NCBI GenBank assembly: GCA_012838135.1
Contig: DUPV01000072.1
Coordinates: 1-64,000 of the forward strand
Length of the DNA: 64,000 nucleotides
Origin: Clostridiaceae bacterium
GTDB lineage: Bacteria > Bacillota > Clostridia > Saccharofermentanales > DTU023
Direction of reading: 5' to 3'
The position numbers were made by a program, and so were the translations under genes. Positions 45,108-54,850 of this stretch are shown piece by piece. Below the pieces are notes generated by a model, which worked only from the letters and a program-made list of their open reading frames with translations, was not told the origin of the DNA and ran no database searches. Position 1 is the first letter of the stretch. Each line of letters begins with the position of its first letter.

Positions 45108-47069
45108 TTATTTTAATTCACTACGAATATCACCACGGCAATAGGCTTTAATTAATGCTTTAAGATCATGAATCTGTGTAATTATTTCTCGCCCCTGATC
45201 AGTATCACTGATCCTCAAACGACGCGGCATCGGTGTGACTACATGAATTTCCGGCAAATAACTGCCACTTTCTTTGGTAGGGTCAAAAGCATGATGTTCC
45301 GCTAAAGCCAGTTCATGTGAGCTGAAAATCAAAGTATAACCTGCTATTCCCGTAGTAGCTTGATAAGCTTTAGACAAGCCGCCGTCAATTACAAACAGCT
45401 TGCCGTTTGCCTTAATCGGTGTTTCACCGTCTTTAATTTTTACCGGTACATGACCGTTAATGATATGTGAAAACTTCGGATCAAGACCAAATTCCCGCAA
45501 GATAGCATCGGCACCTTCTTCGGTACGCGAATACTCATAATACGGGTTTCTCTTTTCTTCATGCAACTCTTTAGCATCCAGAAAATATCTTTCAAAAGTT
45601 GCCATTTTGTCTTTACCGAATAAGGGAGAATTTTTGCCGCACCACAGATACCACATGAAGTCCTGTCCTTTTCGACGTTCAGGTGAATTTTCCATGCTGA
45701 ACCAAGCCCGGCGCACTTGATAATAGATATAGTCCATCAATTCTTTACCGGCATATTTTTCGCCGTCGAACTCCAAAGCGGTAAAACTACCATCTTCATT
45801 CGTCGGAATACAACCATGATATAGTAAATTGCTATTGTGAATTTTATACATTCCACCTACGGAATATAAATAATTGATATGCCTTTGCAATTTGGGTGAT
45901 GATGTGAAAGATACTTTTAAAGAGTCAACTAATTCCTGTTCCTGCTCACTCAGAGCAAGCGGGTCCTGCGGATCAATTGTTGGGAAATTTGTATCCAACA
46001 GCGGATATTCTACACCGTTCTCTATAAAGACATTGCGTTCAAAATCGATTTTTTTCAGTACGATACGATCTTCCATATTAAATTCCGGATTACGTTCATA
46101 TAATTTGCCTTCCAATTTGGTTTCAATAATCGCAACCATTTTTTGCATTTTGGCAGCAATTTCAGGATCGATTCTGGCAATTTGCTTATCATCTTCAAAG
46201 ATCCGAGGCATAAAACGCTCGCAAGGATCATCTGCATAAACTTCTGTTGCATAGCTGTAAAGCGGCCTTAAATTAATTCCATAACCATCTTCCAAACAAT
46301 CGAAATTATTATAACGCAAAGCAATACGCACTACTGCCATAATCGCCACTTCACAGCCACCGGCAGCGGCCATCCAGATAACATCATGGTTACCCCATTG
46401 AATATCCACATCCGGATAATTCATCAATACATCCATAATTCTATGCGGTCCCGAACCACGATCGTAGATATCCCCGATAATATGCAATTCATCAACTGAA
46501 ACATTTTGAATCATTTCACACAGTGCAATAATAAAGGGTATGCTGGCATCCTGTTCAATAATTGCAAAAATTATTGCTTGATTATAAATATCACTATCTT
46601 CTTCATCAACAATTGTATTCAAAAGTTCATTAATAATAACCGAATATTCTTTCGGTGTCTTTTCTTGAATTTTAGGTAACGGATATTTTGAGGAAACATA
46701 TTTTAATAAATCAATCAGCTGGAAAATAATGATTCTAACCCATTCATCAGTAATTTTATTCTCTTCATGTAATTTTTTTAAGGCAGTCCGCGGATTATAC
46801 ACAAGAAACGCCAAATCATTCTGTTGGTCTTCGGTTAAAGATCTCTGGAATAGCGTTTTGATTTTGCCTCGAATACTACCGGAAGCACTGTGTAAAAAAT
46901 TAATAAATGCATCAGCCTCGCCATGTAAATCAGAAAAGAAATATTCTGTTCCTTTCGGCAAAGACAGCAGAGTTTGTAAATATACCAGTTCTCCGCGTGC
47001 TGCTTCAATTGTAGGGTAACGCTTGCTCAATAATTCTAAATGCTTGTCTATGTGTAAACTGGGTTTCAT
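45108..47069 (-). CDS. fbp: Fructose-1,6-bisphosphatase, class III
   Basis: Gluconeogenic phosphatase of the Firmicute-type class III family, 653 residues, the usual length. It belongs to the metallophosphoesterase fold: SDLHGE near 44-49, GDIYDRGSGPHR near 196 and WGNHDVIWMAAA near 225 bind the metal pair. The C-terminal part has INGHVPVKIKDGE and VIDGGLSKAYQ. AAAGGAGAT precedes the ATG. It follows ftsH but is separated from it by a terminator, so it probably has its own transcript. Confidence 0.95.
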   Translation of the reverse strand: MKPSLHIDKHLELLSKRYPTIEAARGELVYLQTLLSLPKGTEYFFSDLHGEADAFINFLHSASGSIRGKIKTLFQRSLTEDQQNDLAFLVYNPRTALKKLHEENKITDEWVRIIIFQLIDLLKYVSSKYPLPKIQEKTPKEYSVIINELLNTIVDEEDSDIYNQAIIFAIIEQDASIPFIIALCEMIQNVSVDELHIIGDIYDRGSGPHRIMDVLMNYPDVDIQWGNHDVIWMAAAGGCEVAIMAVVRIALRYNNFDCLEDGYGINLRPLYSYATEVYADDPCERFMPRIFEDDKQIARIDPEIAAKMQKMVAIIETKLEGKLYERNPEFNMEDRIVLKKIDFERNVFIENGVEYPLLDTNFPTIDPQDPLALSEQEQELVDSLKVSFTSSPKLQRHINYLYSVGGMYKIHNSNLLYHGCIPTNEDGSFTALEFDGEKYAGKELMDYIYYQVRRAWFSMENSPERRKGQDFMWYLWCGKNSPLFGKDKMATFERYFLDAKELHEEKRNPYYEYSRTEEGADAILREFGLDPKFSHIINGHVPVKIKDGETPIKANGKLFVIDGGLSKAYQATTGIAGYTLIFSSHELALAEHHAFDPTKESGSYLPEIHVVTPMPRRLRISDTDQGREIITQIHDLKALIKAYCRGDIRSELK

Positions 47070-47087
47070 TAATATCTCCTTTACTTT

Positions 47088-47118
47088 AAGAAAAGCGTGT
47101 ACTACTCACGCTTTTCTT
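47088..47118 (-). terminator. Terminator after ftsH
   Basis: A 12-base perfect stem AAGAAAAGCGTG / CACGCTTTTCTT with a seven-base loop, nine bases after the ftsH stop. The right arm is T-rich rather than followed by a long T-run. Confidence 0.7.
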
Positions 47119-47127
47119 ATAATGTTT

Positions 47128-49185
47128 CTATAACTCTGATTTATTATTATCATAATCATTTGATATAGTATCAAATGTCGAATTTTGCAAATTTGAATCC
47201 GTCACTTGTGGTCTGATTTCATCGGTTACTCCATAATTCGGCAATTCAGAATCAGGAACCGGCGGTGCAACCATTTCCGGATCTTTAGGAAGTTTATTGC
47301 CGAGTTCGGAAATATATTGGTCGTCAGGATCTGCCAATGGTTTGAATTCCACAGCATATTCTCGATAAAGCTTCTCAAATTCCGGACCTTCAATTTTCTC
47401 AACTTCCAGCAGAAGCTCCGACAATTTTTCCAAGAGTACTCTCTCTCGACTCAAAATTGCCAAAGTTTCAGCATATGCCTGATCCAAAATACTCTTCACT
47501 TCCTGGTCAATTTGCGCCAATAAATGTTCACTGTAATTACCGTTGCTATGTGTATAATCTCTACCTAAAAATACTTCTTCATGTGTAGTTAGAGAATAGT
47601 TTTTCAATTTATCACTCATACCGTATTTTGTAATCATGTCGCGCGCAATTTTATTACATGTCTGCAAATCGGAAGAAGCTCCGGTAGAAATTTCATTAAA
47701 GATTATTTCTTCTGCTCCTCTGCCGCCTAAAGCATACAAAATATCATCATACAGCTGTTCTTTAGTTAAGTAGTTAAAGTCCTCATTCGGTTTTGCAGCA
47801 GTATATCCTCCGGCGCCGCCGGCAGGAATAATCGTAACACGCTCAACACGTTTCGTATCAGAAACCGATCTCAGCACTACGGCATGTCCGGCTTCATGAT
47901 AAGCTGTAATTTTACGATCTTTATCCGACATCACACTGCTCTTCTTTTCCGGCCCGATTGTAACTTTATAAACGGCCTCACTGATATCTTCATAGTAGAT
48001 TTTGTTAGCATTTTTTCTGGCAGCAAGCAGAGCAGCTTCATTCAATAAATTTGCCAAATCAGCACCGGTAAAACCGGGAGTAAGTTTTGCAATTTCCTCC
48101 AAATCGATTGCAGAATCCAAAGGTTTGTCTTTGGCATGAACATGGAGAATTGCCGTGCGACCTGCCAAATCCGGACGCATAACCGTTATTCTACGGTCAA
48201 ATCTGCCCGGTCTTAATAGTGCAGGATCCAAAATATCCGGTCGATTGGTAGCCGCCATAACTATTACACCCTCATTCGGACCAAAACCATCCATTTCAAC
48301 CAATAGCTGATTCAAGGTTTGTTCTCTTTCATCATGCCCGCCGCCAAGTCCGGCACCGCGTTGTCTGCCGACTGCATCAATTTCATCTATAAAAATAATC
48401 GAAGGTGATTTTTTCTTGGCTTCATCAAACATATCTCTAACTCGTGATGCACCTACACCGACAAACATTTCAACAAAATCCGAACCTGAAATTGAGAAGA
48501 AGGGAACTCCTGCCTCACCTGCCACGGCTTTACCTAATAAAGTTTTACCTGTTCCCGGGGCACCGACCAGGAGAATACCTTTCGGAACTCGAGCACCCAA
48601 TTTGGAATACTTATCCGAGTTCTTTAAGAAATCAACAATTTCCTGTAATTCGGCCTTTTCTTCATCCGCACCGGCTACATCATCAAAAGTAATCACATTT
48701 TCATCCGGATTGCTAAGCCTTGCCCGGCTGCGGCCGAAATTCATCGTACTCCTGCCGTCACCGGCTTGACGATTGAACGTAAACCAAACAAAGAAGATCA
48801 TCCCGCCGACTAAGAGCATAACTAAAACAATATTAAAAACACTGTAAAAATCCGTTGGTTTATTATAGTCGTATGTATCTATTTCACCTTTTTGATAGGC
48901 AGCTTCAAAATCTTTAAATAAGTCACCAACTAACGCCGGATGAATTTGTTTAGAATAAATTTTACCCGGTTGACCATTTTGATCTTTCAAAGTAACTTCA
49001 AGCTTATCGCCATCCATTTTGACCGATTTGATCTGTTTATCTTCCAATTGTTTTTGTAAATCGGATAAATAAAATTGATCCGGATTATTTACTCTTGACA
49101 TAAAATAAGATGATAATAAAATCACCACTAATAAAATTATATAAAAAGACATCCCGGAAGATCGGTTTTTCTTTTTATTACCCAT
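47128..49185 (-). CDS. ftsH: ATP-dependent zinc metalloprotease FtsH
   Basis: Membrane AAA protease, 685 residues. Two membrane helices (about 13-30 and 112-135) flank an extracellular domain. The AAA domain has Walker A GAPGTGKT near 208, Walker [12 protein letters not shown] near 265 and the SRH region ([21 protein letters not shown]). The zinc site is HEAGH near 428. It ends in an acidic, asparagine-rich tail of about 60 residues that is not conserved in the family. AGGAGGAA precedes the ATG, which overlaps the end of hpt. The order tilS-hpt-ftsH is classical in Gram-positive bacteria. Confidence 0.97.
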   Translation of the reverse strand: MGNKKKNRSSGMSFYIILLVVILLSSYFMSRVNNPDQFYLSDLQKQLEDKQIKSVKMDGDKLEVTLKDQNGQPGKIYSKQIHPALVGDLFKDFEAAYQKGEIDTYDYNKPTDFYSVFNIVLVMLLVGGMIFFVWFTFNRQAGDGRSTMNFGRSRARLSNPDENVITFDDVAGADEEKAELQEIVDFLKNSDKYSKLGARVPKGILLVGAPGTGKTLLGKAVAGEAGVPFFSISGSDFVEMFVGVGASRVRDMFDEAKKKSPSIIFIDEIDAVGRQRGAGLGGGHDEREQTLNQLLVEMDGFGPNEGVIVMAATNRPDILDPALLRPGRFDRRITVMRPDLAGRTAILHVHAKDKPLDSAIDLEEIAKLTPGFTGADLANLLNEAALLAARKNANKIYYEDISEAVYKVTIGPEKKSSVMSDKDRKITAYHEAGHAVVLRSVSDTKRVERVTIIPAGGAGGYTAAKPNEDFNYLTKEQLYDDILYALGGRGAEEIIFNEISTGASSDLQTCNKIARDMITKYGMSDKLKNYSLTTHEEVFLGRDYTHSNGNYSEHLLAQIDQEVKSILDQAYAETLAILSRERVLLEKLSELLLEVEKIEGPEFEKLYREYAVEFKPLADPDDQYISELGNKLPKDPEMVAPPVPDSELPNYGVTDEIRPQVTDSNLQNSTFDTISNDYDNNKSEL

Positions 49186-49717
49186 CTAATTCCTCCTGAT
49201 CGGACTTCGTAAGTACACAGATGTCCGGCAAATTTCGATATTGTCCATTATAATCAAGACCATAGCCTACAATAAATTTGTCAGGAATTTGTCTACCTAT
49301 ATAATCAACTTTTACTTCCGCTCTTCTTCGATCCGGCTTATCAAAACATGCACAAATTCGCAAACTTGCAGGATTTCTGCTTTTCAACATATCCACTAAA
49401 TGCGAAAGGGTTAAACCGGAATCAATAATATCTTCAACCAGAATGACATGTTTATCTTCGATTGTATCATCCAGGTCTTTAATTATTTTCACATCACCTG
49501 AACTCTTCGTACCCGTATAACTTGAAACCGACATAAAATCAATCTCACAGGGAACTTCGATTTTTCGCATTAAATCTGCTAAAAAAATGATAGCTCCTTT
49601 TAAAATGCAGATTAAGACTATTTCTTTGCCTTGATAGTCTGCAGTTATCTGCTCTCCTAAACGCTTGCAAATTGTTTCAATTTCTTCTTTGGATACCAGA
49701 ATCTCTGAAATATACAT
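49178..49717 (-). CDS. hpt: Hypoxanthine phosphoribosyltransferase
   Basis: Purine salvage enzyme that converts hypoxanthine or guanine with PRPP to the nucleotide; 179 residues from this start. The track begins at a TTG (49756); the ATG at 49717 gives the normal start [13 protein letters not shown]. The PRPP loop is [14 protein letters not shown] near 95, and the early loop [13 protein letters not shown] near 41. The C-terminal [20 protein letters not shown] is typical of the family. It overlaps ftsH by eight bases; about 140 bases separate it from tilS. Confidence 0.95.
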   Translation of the reverse strand: MYISEILVSKEEIETICKRLGEQITADYQGKEIVLICILKGAIIFLADLMRKIEVPCEIDFMSVSSYTGTKSSGDVKIIKDLDDTIEDKHVILVEDIIDSGLTLSHLVDMLKSRNPASLRICACFDKPDRRRAEVKVDYIGRQIPDKFIVGYGLDYNGQYRNLPDICVLTKSDQEELDG

Positions 49718-49856
49718 ACAATTATCACTTTCAATTATAAATTTCTTGTTTTTCAATTATACCAAGAGACTATTTTGAATTCCACTTATCACGTAAAATC
49801 TCAATCGATATATGTAAAATTTGACTCTTTTTTTCTTGCCAAAATTTATAAAAATG

Positions 49857-50870
49857 TTACTCCAATAGCAAAATAAGCCTTGATTTATATCTTTTGATAC
49901 CAATACCATCACCGATATCTATCAGTTTATTGCCATGTTCGCCATGGACTATCTGCCAAAGTTGTTCAAATTGAGAATAGCTGAGAATTTTATCCGGTAT
50001 TTTGCTTTGAATCCATTGATCAATTACTTGTTTAAATAAAGCACGCGGCAGCCGTTTAACTTTTTTCAAAGCCAATATCGTTTCTTCGATCTGACATTCA
50101 GGAAAAATTTTGTTTTTCGTCCAAAGTAATGCATCTTCCGCTTCATTTAAATTGTATGCCATTCTCGCAATGACCGGTTTAATATCATAACCGACCGTTT
50201 CACTCCACACGGGAAGCAAATGGTTGCGGATTCTATTGCGTAAATATAAGTCAGATTGATTAGTATGATCTTCAACCCATTGCCAATTTTGCTCAGCAAC
50301 TAATTCTTGGATTTCTTGTTTGCTGATACAAAGCAACGGTCTGATCAAATAATTTTCCTTAATTCTTAAAGTACTTAGTCCTGCTAATCCCGTACCGCGT
50401 CCGATATTCAGCACAACGGATTCTGCCAAATCATCTTGATGATGCCCCAAGGCCACCTTGATGTCATGACCTACATACGACTGTTCTTTTTGTATTTTTT
50501 CTGCTAACTCAGCAAAAAAAGCATAACGAGCAAAACGTCCGGCTTCTTCTTCACCCTTTTGTCTTTGTTCCGCTAAAACCGGTATATCAACTTTTTTTAC
50601 AAAAAGCGGGACATTTAACTCAGAACAAAGTTTTTCAACAAAAGTCTGATCCCGATCAGCTTCTTCTCTAATTTGATGATTCAGATGAGCTGCAACAAGC
50701 TCTAATTGATAAACATTTCTTTGTTGTAACCAAATAAAAAAATATAGCAAATAAATTGAATCAATACCGCCGGACAAAGCGACAATCACCACAGTTCGTT
50801 GACTAATTAAACTATGCTCCTGACAGTAGTTTTTGATTTTAATAAATTGACCGGAAAATTCTTCAATCAT
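49857..50870 (-). CDS. tilS: tRNA(Ile)-lysidine synthetase TilS
   Basis: Converts the wobble cytidine of tRNA-Ile (CAU) to lysidine; 337 residues. The track starts inside dnaB; the ATG at 50870, one base after the dnaB stop, gives MIEEFSGQFIKIKNYC and coupling to dnaB. The PP-loop ATP motif is SGGIDS at 33-38, and HHQDDLAES and GRGTGLAGLSTLRI follow as in other TilS proteins. The C-terminal domain is shorter and poorly conserved. It belongs to the tilS-hpt-ftsH order. Confidence 0.94.
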   Translation of the reverse strand: MIEEFSGQFIKIKNYCQEHSLISQRTVVIVALSGGIDSIYLLYFFIWLQQRNVYQLELVAAHLNHQIREEADRDQTFVEKLCSELNVPLFVKKVDIPVLAEQRQKGEEEAGRFARYAFFAELAEKIQKEQSYVGHDIKVALGHHQDDLAESVVLNIGRGTGLAGLSTLRIKENYLIRPLLCISKQEIQELVAEQNWQWVEDHTNQSDLYLRNRIRNHLLPVWSETVGYDIKPVIARMAYNLNEAEDALLWTKNKIFPECQIEETILALKKVKRLPRALFKQVIDQWIQSKIPDKILSYSQFEQLWQIVHGEHGNKLIDIGDGIGIKRYKSRLILLLE

Positions 50871-50871
50871 T

Positions 50872-52287
50872 TTAATAGCCCGATGTTGAACCTCTGCCAG
50901 CAGGCGGAGCATCCGGTAAAGGAATAATTTCGGGTTCAAAAAACATTGTATATTCTGCGCGCCAGCCTAAATGAATAGTTCTGGTTTCACCGTGTCTGTT
51001 TTTCGCAACAATTAATTCCGCCGCTTCAACATCTTTTTTTGGTTCATCTTGATTATAATAATCATCACGATAGAGAAACATGACCACATCAGCATCCTGC
51101 TCAATCGCACCGGAATCTCTCAGGTCAGATAAAATAGGTCGTCTGTTACTTCTATTTTCACAAGCTCGCGATAATTGAGAAATAGCAATGACCGGAACAT
51201 CCAATTCACGTGCCATAATTTTCAGCTGACGGGAAATTTCTGATATTTCCTGCTGTCGATTATCATTACGAATTCGATCGCTTGACATCAATTGTAAATA
51301 ATCAACGACGATTAAGCCGAGATTTTTTTCGAGTTTTAATTGTCTGGCTTTAGCCAGCATTTCAATTGCCGAAATGCCGGAACGATCATCTATATAAATC
51401 GGCGCTTCATATAAAGCCGTGAAATTATCGGCAATTTTGTCCCAATCTTCTTTAGTTAATTTGGCTGAGCCGATTCTTCTTGAATCAATTGAAAGATGTG
51501 AGGACAGAAATCGATTTGATACTTCTTCTTTTGACATTTCCAAACTGAAAATAGCCGTAGGAATTTGATAGATCATCGCTGCTTTATGTACTATATTCAA
51601 AGCCAATGCAGTTTTTCCCATTCCCGGTCTTGCCGCAATAATTACTAAGCCGCCCTTTTTCAAACCGCCAAGTGTTTCATCAATTGACGGAAAGCCTGAG
51701 CGAATCATGTCTTCTTTACCACCCTTGGCAAAAGCTTCCAAATAATTCAAGCGCTCGGCCAAGACAGGTCCCAATTTGGCAAAACCGCGACGATCCTGAT
51801 CTTCACGAATATCATACAATTTTTTTGCGACCAGATCGATAATCTCATCGATATTTTCACTATCGCCGTAACAAGTTGCAATTACATCATTTAAACTCAA
51901 AATCATCTGACGTAATTTGGATTTTTCCAAGACGATATCGGAATAATATCGGTAATTACGCAAAAGCGGAGTGGCTTCGGCAAGCGAAGTCAAATATTCT
52001 AAACTTCCAACATCTGCTAATTGACCTTTGAGTGATAAATACTCCGACAAGGTTACTAAATCAATCGGTTTATGATCATTGTAAAGAATTAAGATTGCTT
52101 CAAAAATAGTTTGATTTGCCGGAAAATAGAAATCTTCCGGATCTAGAGTATTAATTAAATCCGGAATACAATCGGCAGAAATCATCGCACTGCCAAGAAC
52201 TGCCTGTTCAGCTTGCTCATTGTGGGGTGGGATTCGATTTAACAATTTTTGCCTGATTTCTTCAGGTATGTAATTATTTCTTGCCAT
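50872..52287 (-). CDS. dnaB: Replicative DNA helicase DnaB
   Basis: Hexameric replication-fork helicase, 471 residues. The track starts at a TTG (52305); the ATG at 52287 is the usual start, though the Shine-Dalgarno (CCGGAA) is weak. The N-terminal domain has PPHNEQAEQAVLGSAMI near 19, and the C-terminal RecA-like domain has Walker A ARPGMGKTALAL near 210, SLEMSKEEV, Walker B LIVVDYLQLM and LSRACENR. It sits between rplI and tilS, a conserved order in Firmicutes. No intein is present. Confidence 0.96.
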   Translation of the reverse strand: MARNNYIPEEIRQKLLNRIPPHNEQAEQAVLGSAMISADCIPDLINTLDPEDFYFPANQTIFEAILILYNDHKPIDLVTLSEYLSLKGQLADVGSLEYLTSLAEATPLLRNYRYYSDIVLEKSKLRQMILSLNDVIATCYGDSENIDEIIDLVAKKLYDIREDQDRRGFAKLGPVLAERLNYLEAFAKGGKEDMIRSGFPSIDETLGGLKKGGLVIIAARPGMGKTALALNIVHKAAMIYQIPTAIFSLEMSKEEVSNRFLSSHLSIDSRRIGSAKLTKEDWDKIADNFTALYEAPIYIDDRSGISAIEMLAKARQLKLEKNLGLIVVDYLQLMSSDRIRNDNRQQEISEISRQLKIMARELDVPVIAISQLSRACENRSNRRPILSDLRDSGAIEQDADVVMFLYRDDYYNQDEPKKDVEAAELIVAKNRHGETRTIHLGWRAEYTMFFEPEIIPLPDAPPAGRGSTSGY

Positions 52288-52401
52288 ATATTCCGGTTTA
52301 ATCAATATAAATATTATGCTTTTATCTCATACAATTCCCATACTTCTGCAGAACATCTTCTGTTTATTAAGATACTTCTTGTGTTATGTTTCTTCAGAAT
52401 T

Positions 52402-53019
52402 TTATTCGTTTACTTCGGAATCTGCTTCGGTTTCTTCTTCAGACTCTGCCAAAGCAGCTTCAATTTGATCAGCTACTTCTTTTGCTTCGGCGACTTCTTC
52501 CGCAACCGCTTTTTCTGCAGCATTTTTTGCTTCTGCTGCCAATTTAGCTTGTGCTAAAACTTTTTGTTTTTCCGGATCTTCATCTTCGACGTGAATTGTA
52601 AAATTAACTGAGATTTCAGGATGCAATTTAATATTTGCAGTATACGTACCGATTTCTTTAATATTTTCTGACAATGATAAATCTCTGCGATCTGCCATAT
52701 AACCATTATCAGCTAAAACTTCAGCCAAATCGATTGTCGTAACTGAACCGAATAAACGTCCTGCTTCACCGGTTTTGACTTTGATTGTAAATTCTTCGCC
52801 GCTGATTTTCTCAGCTTTTTCTTGAGCTTCAGCCAAGTTACGTGCTCTTTTTGCTTCAAAAGCTTTTTGCTGAGTTTTCAAAGTATTTAAATTTTCTTTA
52901 GTTGTTCTAACTGCCAATTTTTGACGTAATAAATAATTGTTGGCATAACCGCGTTTAACCTCAACAATCTCACCGGCTTGCCCTAAATTGTTTATATCTT
53001 CAAGTAATATGACTTTCAT
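52402..53019 (-). CDS. rplI: 50S ribosomal protein L9 with acidic extension
   Basis: Ribosomal protein L9. The N-terminal domain is canonical (MKVILLEDINNLGQAGEIVEVKRGYANNYL), then a long helix (to about 75) and the C-terminal domain (to about 148). About 57 further residues follow, rich in Ala, Glu and Lys (QAKLAAEAKNAAEKAVAEEV..., ending EEETEADSEVNE), which most L9 proteins of about 150 residues lack. The extension looks helical and acidic. GGAGGATAG precedes the ATG. It follows rpsR in the S6 operon. Confidence 0.95.
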   Translation of the reverse strand: MKVILLEDINNLGQAGEIVEVKRGYANNYLLRQKLAVRTTKENLNTLKTQQKAFEAKRARNLAEAQEKAEKISGEEFTIKVKTGEAGRLFGSVTTIDLAEVLADNGYMADRRDLSLSENIKEIGTYTANIKLHPEISVNFTIHVEDEDPEKQKVLAQAKLAAEAKNAAEKAVAEEVAEAKEVADQIEAALAESEEETEADSEVNE

Positions 53020-53094
53020 CTACTATCCTCCAGATTAATAATTTGTGTGAGGCTGACCCGATTGAATCAGCCTGCATGTTAAATGAAATTTAAA

Positions 53095-53349
53095 TTATTC
53101 TCCAGTGTAGGAAAGTAATGCCATTTGACGTGCACGCTTGATTGCAGTAGCTATTCCTCTTTGATGCTTGGCACAGGTACCGGACATTCGACGCGGTAAA
53201 ATTTTGCCGCTTTCACTAACATAGCGTTGCAAAGTATTCACATCTTTATAGTCTATGTGCTCAATATGCTCAGCACAAAAATGACAAACTTTTCTACGAC
53301 CACGGCGGGGGCGGAAATTTCTACGATCGCCTCTCTTATTATCTGCCAT
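53095..53349 (-). CDS. rpsR: 30S ribosomal protein S18
   Basis: S18, 84 residues. A basic N-terminal stretch ([16 protein letters not shown]) is followed by [15 protein letters not shown], a zinc-ribbon-like C..C with further His. The conserved core [40 protein letters not shown] follows. It pairs with S6 in the 30S platform. GAAAGGAG precedes the ATG. Order rpsF-ssb-rpsR is universal in Firmicutes. Confidence 0.97.
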   Translation of the reverse strand: MADNKRGDRRNFRPRRGRRKVCHFCAEHIEHIDYKDVNTLQRYVSESGKILPRRMSGTCAKHQRGIATAIKRARQMALLSYTGE

Positions 53350-53389
53350 TAGTCAAACTCCTTTCAAAAATGAGGTAATTTCAATTTAA

Positions 53390-53863
53390 TTAAAGATCAA
53401 AAGGTAGCGATGTGTCATCGACCTCGGGCATAAATCCTTCTCCTTCCGGAATGTCCAGGCTTACTTTCGGTCCAGATGGTTGTTGAACAGAACCGGGGCT
53501 GCCACTATTATAATAATTTGATCCGTCATAATTATCATCCTGCTGTCTTTTGGAATCAGCAAAGTAAATTTCATCAGCTATAACTTCTGTAATGTAACGA
53601 CGTTCACCATTTTCATCTTCCCAGCTTCTCGGCTGAATTGAACCGACCAAAGCCATTCGTGCACCCTTGCTGAAATATCTGGCAGCAAATTCTGCAGTTT
53701 GTCGCCAAGCCACAATCGGAATAAAATCAGTTTCGCGCTCTCCCTGCTGATTTTTGAAACGACGATCAATCGCTAAAGTAAACGAACAGACGGAGATATT
53801 ATTCTGTGTAGTTCTCAATTCGGGATCTTTGGTTAACCTTCCCATCAATATCGCTTTATTCAT
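53390..53863 (-). CDS. ssb: Single-stranded DNA-binding protein
   Basis: SSB of 157 residues. The OB-fold core (about 1-105) begins MNKAILMGRLTKDPELRTTQNNISVCSFTLAIDRRF and has the aromatic SFIPIV-like strand (TDFIPIVAW). A low-complexity linker rich in Asp, Asn, Gly and Ser follows. The acidic tip ends DDTSLPFDL, close to the DDxLPF consensus that binds partner proteins, with two extra residues. It sits between rpsF and rpsR. Confidence 0.96.
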   Translation of the reverse strand: MNKAILMGRLTKDPELRTTQNNISVCSFTLAIDRRFKNQQGERETDFIPIVAWRQTAEFAARYFSKGARMALVGSIQPRSWEDENGERRYITEVIADEIYFADSKRQQDDNYDGSNYYNSGSPGSVQQPSGPKVSLDIPEGEGFMPEVDDTSLPFDL

Positions 53864-53890
53864 AATTTCTACCTTTCTTTTCTTTTGGAC

Positions 53891-54178
53891 TTACTCATCT
53901 ACCGCTGTTACTAAATAACGCAGTACGTTATCTGTGATTCTTAGAATACGGTTAACTTCAATTGGAAAATCAGGTTCAGATTTGAAATTAATTAAAACGT
54001 AATAACCTTCAGTCTCATCTTCGATTTCATATGCCAGACGTCTGCGTCCCCATACATCAATTTCCAGAATTTCGCCCTGACCGGCAATTAAATCCTGAAT
54101 TCTTTGATTTAAAGAATCCAAAGCGTCTTCACCTATCGTAGGATTAAGCACATAAAGTAATTCGTATTTTCTTGACAC
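53891..54178 (-). CDS. rpsF: 30S ribosomal protein S6
   Basis: S6, 95 residues from a GTG start. The track starts at 54235, in the leader; the GTG at 54178 has AGGAGG eight bases upstream and gives the normal S6 start (SRKYELLYVLNPTIGEDAL). The core DVWGRRRLAYEIEDETEGYYVLINF is typical. First gene of the rpsF-ssb-rpsR-rplI-dnaB-tilS-hpt-ftsH run; gaps within the run are short and no strong terminator is seen before ftsH. Confidence 0.96.
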   Translation of the reverse strand: MSRKYELLYVLNPTIGEDALDSLNQRIQDLIAGQGEILEIDVWGRRRLAYEIEDETEGYYVLINFKSEPDFPIEVNRILRITDNVLRYLVTAVDE

Positions 54179-54180
54179 GT

Positions 54181-54266
54181 AGTTCACCTCCTCTCGGTCA
54201 AATGGCTCTATATATGAATAGAGCGAGGAATGCACTCGACGAGTGCATGATCCGTCAGGATCAGTT
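54181..54266 (-). ncRNA. Structured rpsF leader (S6:S18-type candidate)
   Basis: Three consecutive hairpins precede the rpsF ribosome site on the minus strand: TGATCC/GGATCA, TGCACTC/GAGTGCA and GCTCTAT/ATAGAGC. The last is nested in a helix CCTCG / CGAG(A)GG, and a free CCG (GACCGAGAGGAGG) lies next to the Shine-Dalgarno. A CCG in a bulge near a hairpin is the hallmark of the known S6:S18-binding leader, so autoregulation is plausible. The match is by eye only. Confidence 0.5.
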
Positions 54267-54294
54267 CCATTATTTAAATATTATCAGCTAAATA

Positions 54295-54324
54295 AAATTA
54301 GCATAATTCAGGTTAATTAGTCAA
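54295..54324 (-). promoter_or_regulatory. Promoter candidate of the rpsF operon
   Basis: On the minus strand TTGACT (54324-54319), 18-base spacer, TAATTT (54300-54295) with an upstream TG (TGCTAATTT, extended -10). It overlaps the end of the phosphatase gene and lies about 30 bases before the structured leader. Confidence 0.45.
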
Positions 54325-54780
54325 ATTTTTTAAAATACAAGGCATTATAGAAATCAATCTTTCTGCCGTTTCTTGATAAACTTCAAGCGAACCGCCGTAA
54401 GGATCTTTGATATCTTGATCCGAACCGATATATTCACATATAGTAAAGATTTTTTCAGCTTTATCAGGATAATAGATATGTAATAGTTCTCTTTGTGTGG
54501 CTGTCATAGTTAACACAATCCGGGCATCTTTTATCATTTTTTCATCCAGTTGACGTGAACGATGATCTTCCACATTAATTCCTACGGCAGCAAGGGCTTC
54601 TTTTGCTTCAGGCGTAACAGGCAAACCGCTTTCTGTAGCCAGACCGGCAGAAATTGCAAACCAATTCATATTTTCCTTCTCGGCATAACTGTTAAAAATA
54701 GCAGCAGCCATCGGACTACGACAAGTATTTCCGGTACATACAAATAATATATGTTTTTGAATATCGTCTTCTATTCTCAT
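54313..54780 (-). CDS. Low-molecular-weight protein-tyrosine phosphatase
   Basis: Phosphatase of 155 residues. The P-loop is CTGNTCRSPMA near 15-25 (CX5R-S), and the general acid Asp lies in DPYGGS near 130. Such proteins dephosphorylate tyrosine or arginine residues; the form CTGNTCRS with Thr rather than Leu/Ile in the loop is the type found in YwlE, the protein-arginine phosphatase of Bacillus. The position next to sua5 (ywlC) is also the Bacillus ywlC-ywlE neighbourhood, so YwlE-like function is plausible. GGAGTAAAG precedes the ATG. Confidence 0.88.
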   Translation of the reverse strand: MRIEDDIQKHILFVCTGNTCRSPMAAAIFNSYAEKENMNWFAISAGLATESGLPVTPEAKEALAAVGINVEDHRSRQLDEKMIKDARIVLTMTATQRELLHIYYPDKAEKIFTICEYIGSDQDIKDPYGGSLEVYQETAERLISIMPCILKNLTN

Positions 54781-54850
54781 CTTTACTCCATCAAGTTAAT
54801 TCTCATACTTTGCAGTTTTTGCTAAATTTCTTAATACATAGCTTTTTTAA

